Position numbers and translations under genes: made by a program
DNA from: Klebsiella michiganensis
GTDB lineage: Bacteria; Pseudomonadota; Gammaproteobacteria; Enterobacterales; Enterobacteriaceae
NCBI GenBank assembly: GCA_000963575.1
Contig: CP011077.1
Coordinates: 1,984,001-2,048,000 of the forward strand
DNA length: 64,000 nt
Direction: 5' to 3'
Notes under the pieces: model-generated
Told to the model about the DNA's origin: nothing
What the model saw: only the letters and a program-made list of their open reading frames with translations
Databases searched by the model: none
In this document: in pieces, positions 24,638-33,039 of the stretch
Layout of the letters: each line of letters begins with the position of its first letter
Numbering within the stretch: the first letter of the stretch is position 1

Positions 24638-26035
24638 ATGACATCCAGTCGCAGTGAAAAAGACTCAATGGGCCCGATCGACGTCCCGGCAGATAAACTG
24701 TGGGGGGCGCAGACCCAGCGTTCACTTGAGCACTTCCGCATTTCTACCGAGAAAATGCCGACCGAGCTTATTCGGGCGCTGGCGCTCACCAAGCGCGCGG
24801 CGGCCAGGGTCAACGTTGACCTTGGCCTGCTGCCCGCCGAGCGCGGCACGGCCATTATCGCGGCCGCCGATGAAGTCCTGGCAGGGAAGCACCCCGGTGA
24901 GTTCCCGCTGGCCATCTGGCAGACCGGATCCGGCACCCAAAGCAACATGAACATGAATGAAGTGCTGGCGAATCGCGCCAGCGAAATTCTGGGTGGCGTG
25001 CGCGGCATGGAGCGACTGGTGCACCCGAACGACGACGTTAACAAAAGTCAGAGTTCGAACGATGTTTTCCCGACAGCCATGCATGTGGCGGCCATTATCG
25101 CGGTTCGCGAGCATCTGCTGCCGCAGCTAAATGTGCTCAAGCAAACGCTGGCCCAAAAAGCACATGCCTTTAAAGATATCGTCAAAATCGGCAGGACCCA
25201 CCTGCAGGATGCTACGCCGCTGACGCTGGGGCAGGAGATCTCCGGCTGGGTGGCGATGCTTGAGCATAACCTGAAGCATATCGACCATAGCCTGCCGCAT
25301 CTGGCGGAGCTGGCGCTGGGCGGTACGGCGGTGGGCACCGGGCTGAATACTCACCCTGAATACGCGGTGCGCGTGGCAAAAGAGCTGGCTGACTTCACGA
25401 AGCAGCCGTTCGTTACGGCGCCAAACAAGTTTGAAGCGCTGGGCACCTGCGATGCCCTGGTCCACGCTCACGGCGCCCTGAAGGGGCTGGCCTCGTCGAT
25501 GATGAAAATCGCCAACGACGTACGCTGGCTGGCTTCCGGCCCGCGCTGTGGGATTGGCGAGCTGTCGATTCCAGAGAACGAGCCGGGCAGCTCCATCATG
25601 CCGGGCAAAGTGAACCCGACCCAGTGCGAAGCCGTCACCATGCTGTGCTGCCAGGTGCTGGGGAACGACGTGGCGGTGAACATCGGCGGCGCGTCAGGTA
25701 ACTTCGAGCTGAACGTTTATCGCCCGATGGTTATCCATAACTTCCTGCAGTCCGTTCGTTTATTGGCCGACGGAATGGAAAGTTTCAACGAGCACTGCGC
25801 GGTGGGTATCGAGCCTAATCGCGACCGCATCAGTCAGTTGCTGAATGAGTCGCTGATGCTGGTGACGGCGCTCAATACCCATATCGGCTACGATAAAGCG
25901 GCGGAAATTGCCAAAAAAGCGCACAAAGAGGGGCTGACCCTCAAGGCATCGGCGCTTAAGCTCGGTTACCTGACCGAGGACGAGTTCGATGCCTGGGTTC
26001 GTCCTGAGGATATGGTCGGCAGTATGAAGTCTTAA
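24638..26035 (+). CDS. fumC: Class II fumarate hydratase (iron-independent)
   Basis: A 465-residue, iron-free fumarase of the aspartase/fumarase superfamily, used under oxidative or iron-limited conditions. The start MTSSRSEKDSMGPIDVPADKLWGAQTQRS is typical, and the signature GSSIMPGKVNPTQCE (about residue 318 on) is present. The ATG at 24638 has an AAAGGAGAAAGGC site; an upstream in-frame start lies inside the fumA terminator. Its stop codon is 3 bases from the stop of the convergent tus gene. Confidence 0.98.
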   Translation: MTSSRSEKDSMGPIDVPADKLWGAQTQRSLEHFRISTEKMPTELIRALALTKRAAARVNVDLGLLPAERGTAIIAAADEVLAGKHPGEFPLAIWQTGSGTQSNMNMNEVLANRASEILGGVRGMERLVHPNDDVNKSQSSNDVFPTAMHVAAIIAVREHLLPQLNVLKQTLAQKAHAFKDIVKIGRTHLQDATPLTLGQEISGWVAMLEHNLKHIDHSLPHLAELALGGTAVGTGLNTHPEYAVRVAKELADFTKQPFVTAPNKFEALGTCDALVHAHGALKGLASSMMKIANDVRWLASGPRCGIGELSIPENEPGSSIMPGKVNPTQCEAVTMLCCQVLGNDVAVNIGGASGNFELNVYRPMVIHNFLQSVRLLADGMESFNEHCAVGIEPNRDRISQLLNESLMLVTALNTHIGYDKAAEIAKKAHKEGLTLKASALKLGYLTEDEFDAWVRPEDMVGSMKS

Positions 26036-26038
26036 GTT

Positions 26039-26968
26039 TTACGTTTCGCAGTACAAATGCAGCCGCGGGATGATCGGTCTCAGCGGCTGCGCTTTGGGCT
26101 TATAGCGGTGTTGAATGTTTTCCGCATCGTAGTTCAGCAGTTCTCCTATGTCGGGGGGTGTTTCGCCGCTTTCCTGCCGGCATAAAACAATGAGCGGAGA
26201 AGGGCAGGCATACTGCACCTGTTTTTGCTGCGCCTGATACCACGCGCGGGCCACGGGCTGTACTTTCACCGGCCGCTTGATCTTCAGCCGTGTGCTCTCA
26301 GGCAGCTTTTGAACATCATCGATTTCCTGCGCTATGCGTTCAGCCCACTGTTCTTTCGTCCATGGCGGCACGGCCCGTCCGGCATTCAGGCTTTTTTCTA
26401 ATATCTCCAGCACCTGCTGGCGACTAAGGTTTTTGACAATTTGTTTATTTGCCCAGCCGAAGCGCACCGTGTCCGGCGTTTCAAGCAGGGTGATAGCGCG
26501 GTAGGCATTCAGGGTGAGAAGGCCGGGGATATGGCGGTGAACCCATTCAAAACGCCGGGCGGAGGGAAGCTCAGACTCGACGCTGATGATATGCTCCAGC
26601 GAGTGCTTCAGCCGGTTGATGCGTGCCAGTAGCCCGGAAGTTTGTTGGTGTTGTTCTTCGTTCACCGAATAACATAGTGCCCCGGGCAAACGCACGGCGG
26701 CCTTAGTGCTGGTTTTTTCCGACTGCTGCTGAATAAACAGCCGCGTAAAGTGGGCGACCGCTGCCTGATGCGCTTCCTGCCCGACGGACTGGGTGACTTC
26801 AATCGCACAGAGAGGGGCATGCTCTTTGCTTTTTTCTATCTCCGGCAGCGGAAAGACGCGCCCGCTGAGAAGCCGTAGCTGCCCGAGCTGTGTCCTAAGC
26901 CCCGCCAGGTGCTGCTCCAGCTCCCGGAAAGTGGATGTTAAGCGTTCAATAAGGTCGTAATGTGTCAT
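26039..26968 (-). CDS. tus: Tus, replication-terminus binding protein
   Basis: A 309-residue DNA-binding protein that binds Ter sites as a monomer and arrests forks arriving from one direction. It begins MTHYDLIERLTSTFRELEQHL and ends RPIIPRLHLYCET, both matching Tus, and contains LTLNAYRAITLL and NLSRQQVLEILEKSL, which are family hallmarks. A Ter site lies 8 bases upstream of its start, where Tus binding is known in E. coli to repress its own gene. Confidence 0.97.
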   Translation of the reverse strand: MTHYDLIERLTSTFRELEQHLAGLRTQLGQLRLLSGRVFPLPEIEKSKEHAPLCAIEVTQSVGQEAHQAAVAHFTRLFIQQQSEKTSTKAAVRLPGALCYSVNEEQHQQTSGLLARINRLKHSLEHIISVESELPSARRFEWVHRHIPGLLTLNAYRAITLLETPDTVRFGWANKQIVKNLSRQQVLEILEKSLNAGRAVPPWTKEQWAERIAQEIDDVQKLPESTRLKIKRPVKVQPVARAWYQAQQKQVQYACPSPLIVLCRQESGETPPDIGELLNYDAENIQHRYKPKAQPLRPIIPRLHLYCET

Positions 26969-26976
26969 AGCGATTC

Positions 26977-26998
26977 ACTTTAGTTACAACATACTTAT
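26977..26998 (-). other. Ter site (TerB type)
   Basis: On the minus strand the site reads AGTATGTTGTAACTAAAG within a 22-base match to E. coli TerB as I remember it, including the GTTGTAAC core. The non-permissive face, at the AGTATG end, points to higher coordinates, so forks moving from high to low coordinates should be stopped here and those from the other side pass. Confidence 0.93.
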
Positions 26999-27058
26999 GA
27001 ACTGTAGCAATGGAAGCTCACATCAGCAACTGTGAACTTTAGGCTTAGCAGGGATAAT

Positions 27059-27080
27059 AGCCCGGCAGGGATGCCGGGCT
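27059..27080 (-). terminator. Hairpin downstream of rstB
   Basis: AGCCCGGC/GCCGGGCT stem with a four-base loop, 15 bases past the rstB stop on the minus strand, but followed only by ATTATCCC, so a weak terminator at best. Confidence 0.45.
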
Positions 27081-27094
27081 GGTGGATTCAGAAT

Positions 27095-28390
27095 TCAGGA
27101 AAGGTACGTGGTATTGACCGGCCAGGAAAACCGGAAGCTGGCGCCGCCTAATGGGCTGCTTTCAATGGTGACGTGCCCACCCATCGCCACGGCAATAGAG
27201 TGGACTATCGCCAGGCCAAGGCCGCAACCGCCGGTTGCCCGGTCACGGCTGGGATCGAGGCGAACGAAGGGTTCAAATACCCGGGCGCGTTCTTCTTCGG
27301 GAATGCCGGGGCCATCATCTTCAACCTGTAGGTTGGCGATATCGTCTTCTCGCCACAGGCTGATGCGCAACTGCTGCTGGCTGTAACGCAGGGCGTTGTT
27401 GATCAGGTTGTCCGTGACGCGTTCCATGAGGCGCAGATCCAGCGCGCCATAGTCGATGGCGGTGACGGTATCTGTCTCCAGCGTAATCCGGTGCTGACGG
27501 TGAATGAGCTGTACGTCGGCAATATGCGTTTCCATCCAACTGGCAAATTTGACGTGCGCCAGATGAAGCTCAGTCTGCGGCCTGTCGAGACGGGCGTAGG
27601 TTAGCAACTCGTCAATCAGCGCTTCTAATTGGCCGATGTCTCGATTGAGCGCCAGCGATTCCTCTTCGCTAAGGTTGTCGCTCATTTCAAGGCGATAACG
27701 CAGGCGCACGAGCGGGGTGCGAAGCTCGTGCGCAATCCCGTCGATCAGCTGTTTCTTACTGGCAATCAAAGCGTTGATGTTATCTGCCATTTGGTTAAAG
27801 GCTATGCCAAGTCGTTCAAAGCTTGAGGCGTTATCAAAATGAATGTGCTCATCAAGATGTCCTTTACCAAATCGCTGGGCGGCGCTTTCAAGCTTGAGCA
27901 TGTCCTGCCAGTGCGGGCGCATCCAGATAAACACCGGGAAGGCGAGGGAGATGGCGATAAATGCGATGAGGCCAATATCCAGCAGTCGCATCTGGTGCAG
28001 ATAAAACAGATATGGAATCGGGCCTACCGCCAGCACGTAGTGGCTGCGCGGAATGCGCTGGATAAACGTATATTCTTCGTCCAGTGCCACAATTTCGCCT
28101 TCGCGCAGGTGGCGAGCGGCAACGTCATCGAGTTTGAACTTGCTCATCGGCTCAATATTGAGCTTAAAAGAGAGGTTCAGGTCGAGATCGTTGATGGTTT
28201 TATTCCAGTCCCGCGGCGGGATCTCGCGTAGCTCACTGCGCATCAGGTACAGCGAACTTTTCATTAAATCGTCCAGAGACTGGCGGCCTGCCCGCTCGGC
28301 GGTAAACTTATACACCAGCCCGACCAGCATGGTCATCACCAGGAAGCAGACAAACAGCAGAAGATAAAACTGCACAAACAGCTTTTTCAT
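27095..28390 (-). CDS. rstB: RstB, sensor histidine kinase
   Basis: A 431-residue inner-membrane kinase. Transmembrane segments lie at about residues 5-28 and 137-157 around a periplasmic sensor region, followed by a HAMP domain, the phospho-accepting H221 in GIAHELRTPLVRLR, and ATPase boxes NLINNALRYS, VEDDGPGIPEEE and GCGLGLAIV. It phosphorylates RstA; in E. coli the pair is in the PhoPQ network and affects acid, iron and biofilm genes. It lies 28 bases downstream of rstA and is co-transcribed. Confidence 0.96.
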   Translation of the reverse strand: MKKLFVQFYLLLFVCFLVMTMLVGLVYKFTAERAGRQSLDDLMKSSLYLMRSELREIPPRDWNKTINDLDLNLSFKLNIEPMSKFKLDDVAARHLREGEIVALDEEYTFIQRIPRSHYVLAVGPIPYLFYLHQMRLLDIGLIAFIAISLAFPVFIWMRPHWQDMLKLESAAQRFGKGHLDEHIHFDNASSFERLGIAFNQMADNINALIASKKQLIDGIAHELRTPLVRLRYRLEMSDNLSEEESLALNRDIGQLEALIDELLTYARLDRPQTELHLAHVKFASWMETHIADVQLIHRQHRITLETDTVTAIDYGALDLRLMERVTDNLINNALRYSQQQLRISLWREDDIANLQVEDDGPGIPEEERARVFEPFVRLDPSRDRATGGCGLGLAIVHSIAVAMGGHVTIESSPLGGASFRFSWPVNTTYLS

Positions 28391-28418
28391 TGAACATTAC
28401 CGTTAAATCCGTAATTCA

Positions 28419-29147
28419 TTACGCTTCGCTTTCCCAGGCATGGGGGGCAAATAAATAGCCTTTATTGCGAACGGTTTTGATACGGAAAGGCTCAGTCGCA
28501 TTATCGAGTAGCTTTTTACGCAGGCGAGAGATGGCTACATCCACGCTGCGATCCATTCCGTCGTAGGTCACCCCGCGCAGATTTTTTAACAAAGCATCGC
28601 GATCCATTATCTGTCCTGCATGCGTCGCCAGCTCCCACAGCAGATCGAAATCCGCGGTAGACAGCACGACATTTTCATCCCCCAGAGTCACCTGGCGGTT
28701 AAGCGGGTCAATACACAGCGTGCCAAACCGGATAGCTTTATGCGGCTTGAGGTTGCTGGCGGTTGTCTCTACGGTTTGCTGCGCTGAAACGCGCTGGCGA
28801 AGATGCAAACGCAGTCGAGCCAACAGTACGGCAGGCGGCGTTGTTTTTAAAATGTAGTCATTTGCCCCCATTTCCAGCGACAGAATATGGTTCATGTCAC
28901 TGTCTAATGACGTCAGCAGCACAATCGGGCCATCCCACTGCGGGCGAAGATCGCGACATAGCGTCATTCCATCTTTTCCAGGGAGCATGATATCCAGCAG
29001 CACCAGGTCAGGCTGCTGTTGTTGGATAACCGCTTCGGCGCGATCGCCGCGGGTTTCTACAATAACGTCAATGTCATGTTTCCCGAGGTAGGCTGCTATC
29101 AGGCCACCGACTTCAGGATCGTCTTCCACGTAAACTATTTTGCTCAT
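28419..29147 (-). CDS. rstA: RstA, OmpR-family response regulator
   Basis: A 242-residue response regulator with receiver domain (D52 phosphorylated, in LVLLDIMLPGKDG) and a C-terminal winged-helix DNA-binding domain ending with the KTVRNKGYLFAPHAWE region. The ATG at 29147 has a GGCGGAAT site and aligns with E. coli RstA; an upstream start would add 15 unrelated residues. It heads the rstAB operon. No RstA or PhoP box could be assigned with confidence. E. coli has ydgC between rstA and folM; it is missing here. Confidence 0.96.
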   Translation of the reverse strand: MSKIVYVEDDPEVGGLIAAYLGKHDIDVIVETRGDRAEAVIQQQQPDLVLLDIMLPGKDGMTLCRDLRPQWDGPIVLLTSLDSDMNHILSLEMGANDYILKTTPPAVLLARLRLHLRQRVSAQQTVETTASNLKPHKAIRFGTLCIDPLNRQVTLGDENVVLSTADFDLLWELATHAGQIMDRDALLKNLRGVTYDGMDRSVDVAISRLRKKLLDNATEPFRIKTVRNKGYLFAPHAWESEA

Positions 29148-29224
29148 ATTCCGCCGCGTCGGCATTTCAAATTTGAACATACAATGATGCAATAGATTAC
29201 ACCATTAATGGCTGGTTAACAGCG

Positions 29225-29935
29225 TTAGCGTAGGTGCCGTCCGCCGTCTACTGCGTGACTTCTGCCGGTGACATAGCGGCTGGTCAATAAGTATTCAATC
29301 AGGCTCACGATTTCCTGTTCACCGGGGGCGATTTTCATCAGCGATTTGTTCAGCGAGCGCTGGCGGTAGTCGGCATCGTCCCCGGCATTAAACATGATCA
29401 GCGCAGGCGCAATCGCGTTGACTTTGACCTCCGGCGCCAGTTTTAGTGCAAAAGAGAGCGTCATATTTTCAAGCGCCGCTTTGCTGGCGGCATAGGCGAT
29501 ATGTTTATCGCTGCCGCGCTCTGCGACGTAGTCGGTCATATGGATAATGTCGCTGCCCGCTTGCCCGTGTCCCCGCAGTAAGCCTTCCAGTTCATGATTA
29601 AGTAAGTAGGGCGCGGCAACATGAATCTGCAGCATTGCCTGCAGCGTATCGCAGGGTGCAGTCTCGCGGGTTTCCGGCTTCCATTCACTGGCATTATGGA
29701 TGATGGCACGCAGGGCAGGCGTGAGAGACTTAACTCGCCGAGCGAATTCAAGGATGCCATCGTTTGTGGAAAAGTCGGCGTGAAGGCATGTGACACCCGC
29801 CTGCTCAAGCCTGTCGATGGCTGGGTGACGTGTACGATAGCTGATAATTAACGGCTGAGAATGCGCCAGAAAATGCTCAGCCAGTGCCAGGCCAATACGC
29901 TGGCCTGCACCGGTGATAAGAATGGGTCGGTTAAT
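29225..29935 (-). CDS. folM: FolM, dihydromonapterin reductase, apparent ATT start
   Basis: A short-chain dehydrogenase that reduces dihydromonapterin to tetrahydromonapterin and has weak dihydrofolate reductase activity. The frame is open for 236 codons and matches FolM throughout: NRPILITGAGQRIGLALAEH near the start, IIHNAS, catalytic Y148 and K152 in IAYAASKAAL, end VDGGRHLR. No in-frame ATG, GTG or TTG exists before the internal ATG at 29635, which would remove the Rossmann fold. The frame is blocked upstream by a TAG at about 29950. The likeliest start is ATT at 29935, 9 bases after AGGGG, a codon used by infC; or the start has been lost by mutation. It lies 45 bases after ydgI. Confidence 0.75.
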   Translation of the reverse strand: MNRPILITGAGQRIGLALAEHFLAHSQPLIISYRTRHPAIDRLEQAGVTCLHADFSTNDGILEFARRVKSLTPALRAIIHNASEWKPETRETAPCDTLQAMLQIHVAAPYLLNHELEGLLRGHGQAGSDIIHMTDYVAERGSDKHIAYAASKAALENMTLSFALKLAPEVKVNAIAPALIMFNAGDDADYRQRSLNKSLMKIAPGEQEIVSLIEYLLTSRYVTGRSHAVDGGRHLR

Positions 29936-29980
29936 AGCTTCTTTCCCCTAATTCAGCGTTGCTGCCGGGGAGAGGGTTCC

Positions 29981-31363
29981 TTACCCCACCAGCACCCACG
30001 TTGCCGGAAACGCTGCCAGCAGCATCAGGCAAATAATTGTTCGTTCCCTTAAATTTAGCGACTTTTCGTGCGTATGGGTACGGCGGGCATAAATAAACAC
30101 TAATAATCCCGGCGCGTAAAGCACGACGGAAAGCAGCAGATGCATCGGACCTGACGCGTAAAGCAGCCACAAACCATAAACACAGGCCCCAACACCAATA
30201 ACCTTATGCAGCGGGCGAGTGGCAATTTTGAGCAGATAGGCGCCTACCAGGAAATAAGGCACCAGAATCATCTCTGAAGCAATGGTCAGCAGCGTGTTGT
30301 AGTCCGACCCGGTGAGCCAGATCAGCACGAGGCACACCTGCACGCTAATGTTTGTTAACCAAAGTGAAGCCGACGGTGCGTTGTTTTTATTCTGTCGGGC
30401 GAACATTTTTGGAAAGGCTTTATGGGTTGCCGCCAGCAGTGGCACCTCAGCGGCCATGATGGTCCAGCTCAGGTAAGCGCCGCACACGGAAACTATCAGT
30501 CCGGCAGCAATGATAACTTCCCCCCAGGGCCCCATCATTTCGACCATCAGGCCAGCCATTGATGGGTTACGCATTGCGGCAAGCTCAGGGCGAGCTACAA
30601 CGCCCAGCGAAAGCAGCGTGACCAGCAGATACACGCTCAACGCAGCTATCACCGCCAACAGCGTTGCTCTGCCGACGTCTTTTTTATTTCTTGCTCGCGC
30701 TGAGACAACGACGGCACCTTCTACCCCAATAAACACCCACAGGGTAATTAGCATGGTGTTTTTCACCTGTTCCCAGACGGGAACGCCGAGCTCAAGCCCG
30801 GTAAAATCAAGGGAGAAGGTGGGCAGCTTAAAGGCAACCACCGCCAGGACTACAAACATCCCTAAAGGCAGCAGCTTCGCAAGCGTCGCCACCAGGTTAA
30901 TGCTGGCCGCCGTTTGTACGCCGCGTAACACCAGCCAGTGTACCATCCATAGTAGTACGGAGGCGCCCAGGATAGATTGCCAGGTATTGCCGTCGCCGAA
31001 CAGGCGAAGCTCAGGTTTGTCAGTGAAGAAGCTGAGTGCGGAGAAAACAATGACCAGGTAAGAAACGTTGGCTATCACCGCACATAGCCAGTAACCCCAG
31101 GCTGAGAAAAAGCCGACAAGCTCGCCAAAACCTTCGCGTGCGTAAGTGAATATCCCACCGTCCAAATCGGGGCGCAGTCGGGTGAGCACCAGCATGGCCA
31201 AAGCCAGTAAGAGAATACCTACGCCAGTGATCGCCCAGCCGATCAGTAACGCAGCCGGACTCGCAACGCTCGCCATATTCTGCGGCAGGCTAAACACACC
31301 CGCGCCGAGCATGGAGCTTAATACCAGCGCGGTTAGCGTAGCGAGGCCAAGTTTCTTTTCCAT
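29981..31363 (-). CDS. ydgI: YdgI, basic amino acid/polyamine antiporter (ArcD-like)
   Basis: A 460-residue APC-superfamily transporter with about 12 hydrophobic helices, beginning MEKKLGLATLTALVLSSMLGAGVFSLPQNMA, the helix-1 glycine-rich motif typical of arginine/ornithine antiporters. LWVFIGVEGAVVVSARARNKKDVG is also conserved in this group. It matches the E. coli ydgI position between folM and ydgH. Substrate is inferred by family only. Confidence 0.93.
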   Translation of the reverse strand: MEKKLGLATLTALVLSSMLGAGVFSLPQNMASVASPAALLIGWAITGVGILLLALAMLVLTRLRPDLDGGIFTYAREGFGELVGFFSAWGYWLCAVIANVSYLVIVFSALSFFTDKPELRLFGDGNTWQSILGASVLLWMVHWLVLRGVQTAASINLVATLAKLLPLGMFVVLAVVAFKLPTFSLDFTGLELGVPVWEQVKNTMLITLWVFIGVEGAVVVSARARNKKDVGRATLLAVIAALSVYLLVTLLSLGVVARPELAAMRNPSMAGLMVEMMGPWGEVIIAAGLIVSVCGAYLSWTIMAAEVPLLAATHKAFPKMFARQNKNNAPSASLWLTNISVQVCLVLIWLTGSDYNTLLTIASEMILVPYFLVGAYLLKIATRPLHKVIGVGACVYGLWLLYASGPMHLLLSVVLYAPGLLVFIYARRTHTHEKSLNLRERTIICLMLLAAFPATWVLVG

Positions 31364-31506
31364 AGGTATCCTGTTGAGGTCTGAAGTGATCCAGCATAAT
31401 TATTTTGCTTTTTCGCATATAAATGGAGGATCACGCTAAGGCGCGGGATTTTACGGAGTGTGTACACTGCTTGCAATGCGTGAGGTGCGATAAAATGATT
31501 TGAGTG

Positions 31507-31534
31507 CAAAAAAAAGGCAGCTTTCGCTGCCTTT
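31507..31534 (-). terminator. Terminator after ydgH
   Basis: AAAGGCAGC-GAAA-GCTGCCTTT hairpin followed by a T run, on the minus strand, 17 bases past the ydgH stop. Confidence 0.9.
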
Positions 31535-31550
31535 CGGGATGTGGTGTATC

Positions 31551-32495
31551 TTATTTAAACAGGTCTGCGCTGACGGTTAAGTTGTTGCCGCGTTCCTGCC
31601 ACTGACGAGTGATGTGGTAGAACTTAGCGCCTTTTTCGGCCGCACGTTTTGCCACCTGGTAGGAGACGTCGGTCATGCTGCTGAAGTTACCGGTGAACTT
31701 AATGCTGTCAAACGGCACCATCTGAGCCGCAGTAATCTTGTTCACTTCCTGCACTTTTGTGCCGTCCGGCAGCGTTACGGTATAGCGCGTACCCTGAGAA
31801 GACTGGGTTTCAAAGAAACGACCAACGTCAGAAGACGGTGTTTCAGAAGAGGCTACGCCTGGAATTTCCACATTCTTGGCGGCTGCACCGCCCGCAGCGA
31901 GTGCGGCTTTACCTGCTTCGGAGTTTGCCGGCAGCAGGTCCGGGCTTTGCACAACGCGTTTTTTAGCGTCGGCTTTATAAATAAACGCTGTGATGCGCTG
32001 GTTGCCGCCCTGGTTGGCATCGACCTGACGGACGATAAAGAAGGATGCGGCGCCTTTTTCGCGCGCGGCTTTAGTAATGGCATCGTTAACATCAGGCTGA
32101 GTGCGGAAGAAACCCTGAACGGTAACGGTATCAAAAGGTTCAAGCTTGTAAGCCTGATCTTTCGGCAGCTCCATTACGCCATTGATGACACGATTCTTAG
32201 GCGCATCGGCTTTAGGCGCATCATTTTTATATACATCAGCCACAACGCGGGAGTTGCCGCTTTCACCCATAGCGCTGGTGTCCAGCACATAGAATGAGGC
32301 TGCACCAATAGCATCTGCGCGGCGAGAAACGGCAGCAACAGCGTCGCCGATTGCATTAAAACGGCCTGTAATAGTGATTCGATCGTACGGCTTAAGTGCG
32401 GCCGCCTGCTCTGGCGTCAGTTCGGTGGCCGCCTGAGCGGACAGTGAGGTGACGGAAATAAGAGCTGACGCCAGAAGGGTGTTCTTGAGATTCAT
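31551..32495 (-). CDS. ydgH: YdgH, secreted DUF1471 (YhcN-type) repeat protein
   Basis: A 314-residue exported protein with signal peptide MNLKNTLLASALISVTSLSAQA (cut before ATEL). It has three DUF1471 domains, at about 37-95, 118-180 and 255-312, each with the pattern (I/V)x(I/V)xGxF...A...K(G)AxxFxxxxQ. An alanine-rich linker separates the second and third. Function in E. coli is unclear; proteins of the family are periplasmic stress or biofilm proteins. It ends at a strong terminator; the long gap upstream lies before pntA. Confidence 0.94.
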   Translation of the reverse strand: MNLKNTLLASALISVTSLSAQAATELTPEQAAALKPYDRITITGRFNAIGDAVAAVSRRADAIGAASFYVLDTSAMGESGNSRVVADVYKNDAPKADAPKNRVINGVMELPKDQAYKLEPFDTVTVQGFFRTQPDVNDAITKAAREKGAASFFIVRQVDANQGGNQRITAFIYKADAKKRVVQSPDLLPANSEAGKAALAAGGAAAKNVEIPGVASSETPSSDVGRFFETQSSQGTRYTVTLPDGTKVQEVNKITAAQMVPFDSIKFTGNFSSMTDVSYQVAKRAAEKGAKFYHITRQWQERGNNLTVSADLFK

Positions 32496-33039
32496 AAAAA
32501 TAATCCTTCGCCTTGCGCAAAATGAGTACTGGTACTTCTCTGATAAAGACCGATTAGTCGCCGATTATGGCTGGAAATAACGTCCTTGTCTGCGCCATTT
32601 TTCACGCCGTGTGCCTTACTGGCGGTGAATAACAGTAGCAAACGTTATTAAGTTAAAAAAAGAGGCGTTCACAGGTAAAACTGATAAAGCTTATGACTTA
32701 TTTAGTTAAAATGTTGTTAAAAATGAGTTTTGCTGCGGCGCAGAATCATGTCTTACCGTCTCGCTTAAGCGTATTATCAGGCCTCTGCGTGTAAATAGAG
32801 ATTAAAATGACTGCCTGAGCTCATGATGACTGAATTTTTGCGATAAAAATACAAATACCCGGATACGGATGTGGATCACAGTCGTTATTTTCAGTAGGTT
32901 ATAAAAAGTTTGTTACAGATGTATTTTTTGTTGAAGTGGTAATGGAACAGATATCTGCCTGCATGCGTGGGCGGATGCTTGCGTCTGGCCATGGCAAGGT
33001 CTGGCAAACCATCATCAAAAACAGATGGAAGGGAATACT
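32496..33039. other. Intergenic region between ydgH and pntA
   Basis: A 544-base divergent promoter region. It is AT-rich in the middle (about 32640-32720 and 32840-32940). I see a short palindrome CGCTTAAGCG at 32762-32771 but no complete CRP, FNR or other named site and no convincing small RNA or small gene. Confidence 0.4.

Noticed and set aside
28000..29220. PhoP or RstA box upstream of rstA
   Set aside because: Partial matches such as TGTTAACC only; too degenerate to report as a site.
32874..32884. Possible CRP site (TGTGGATCACA) upstream of pntA
   Set aside because: The two half-sites are only 2 bases apart instead of 6, so it is not a CRP site.
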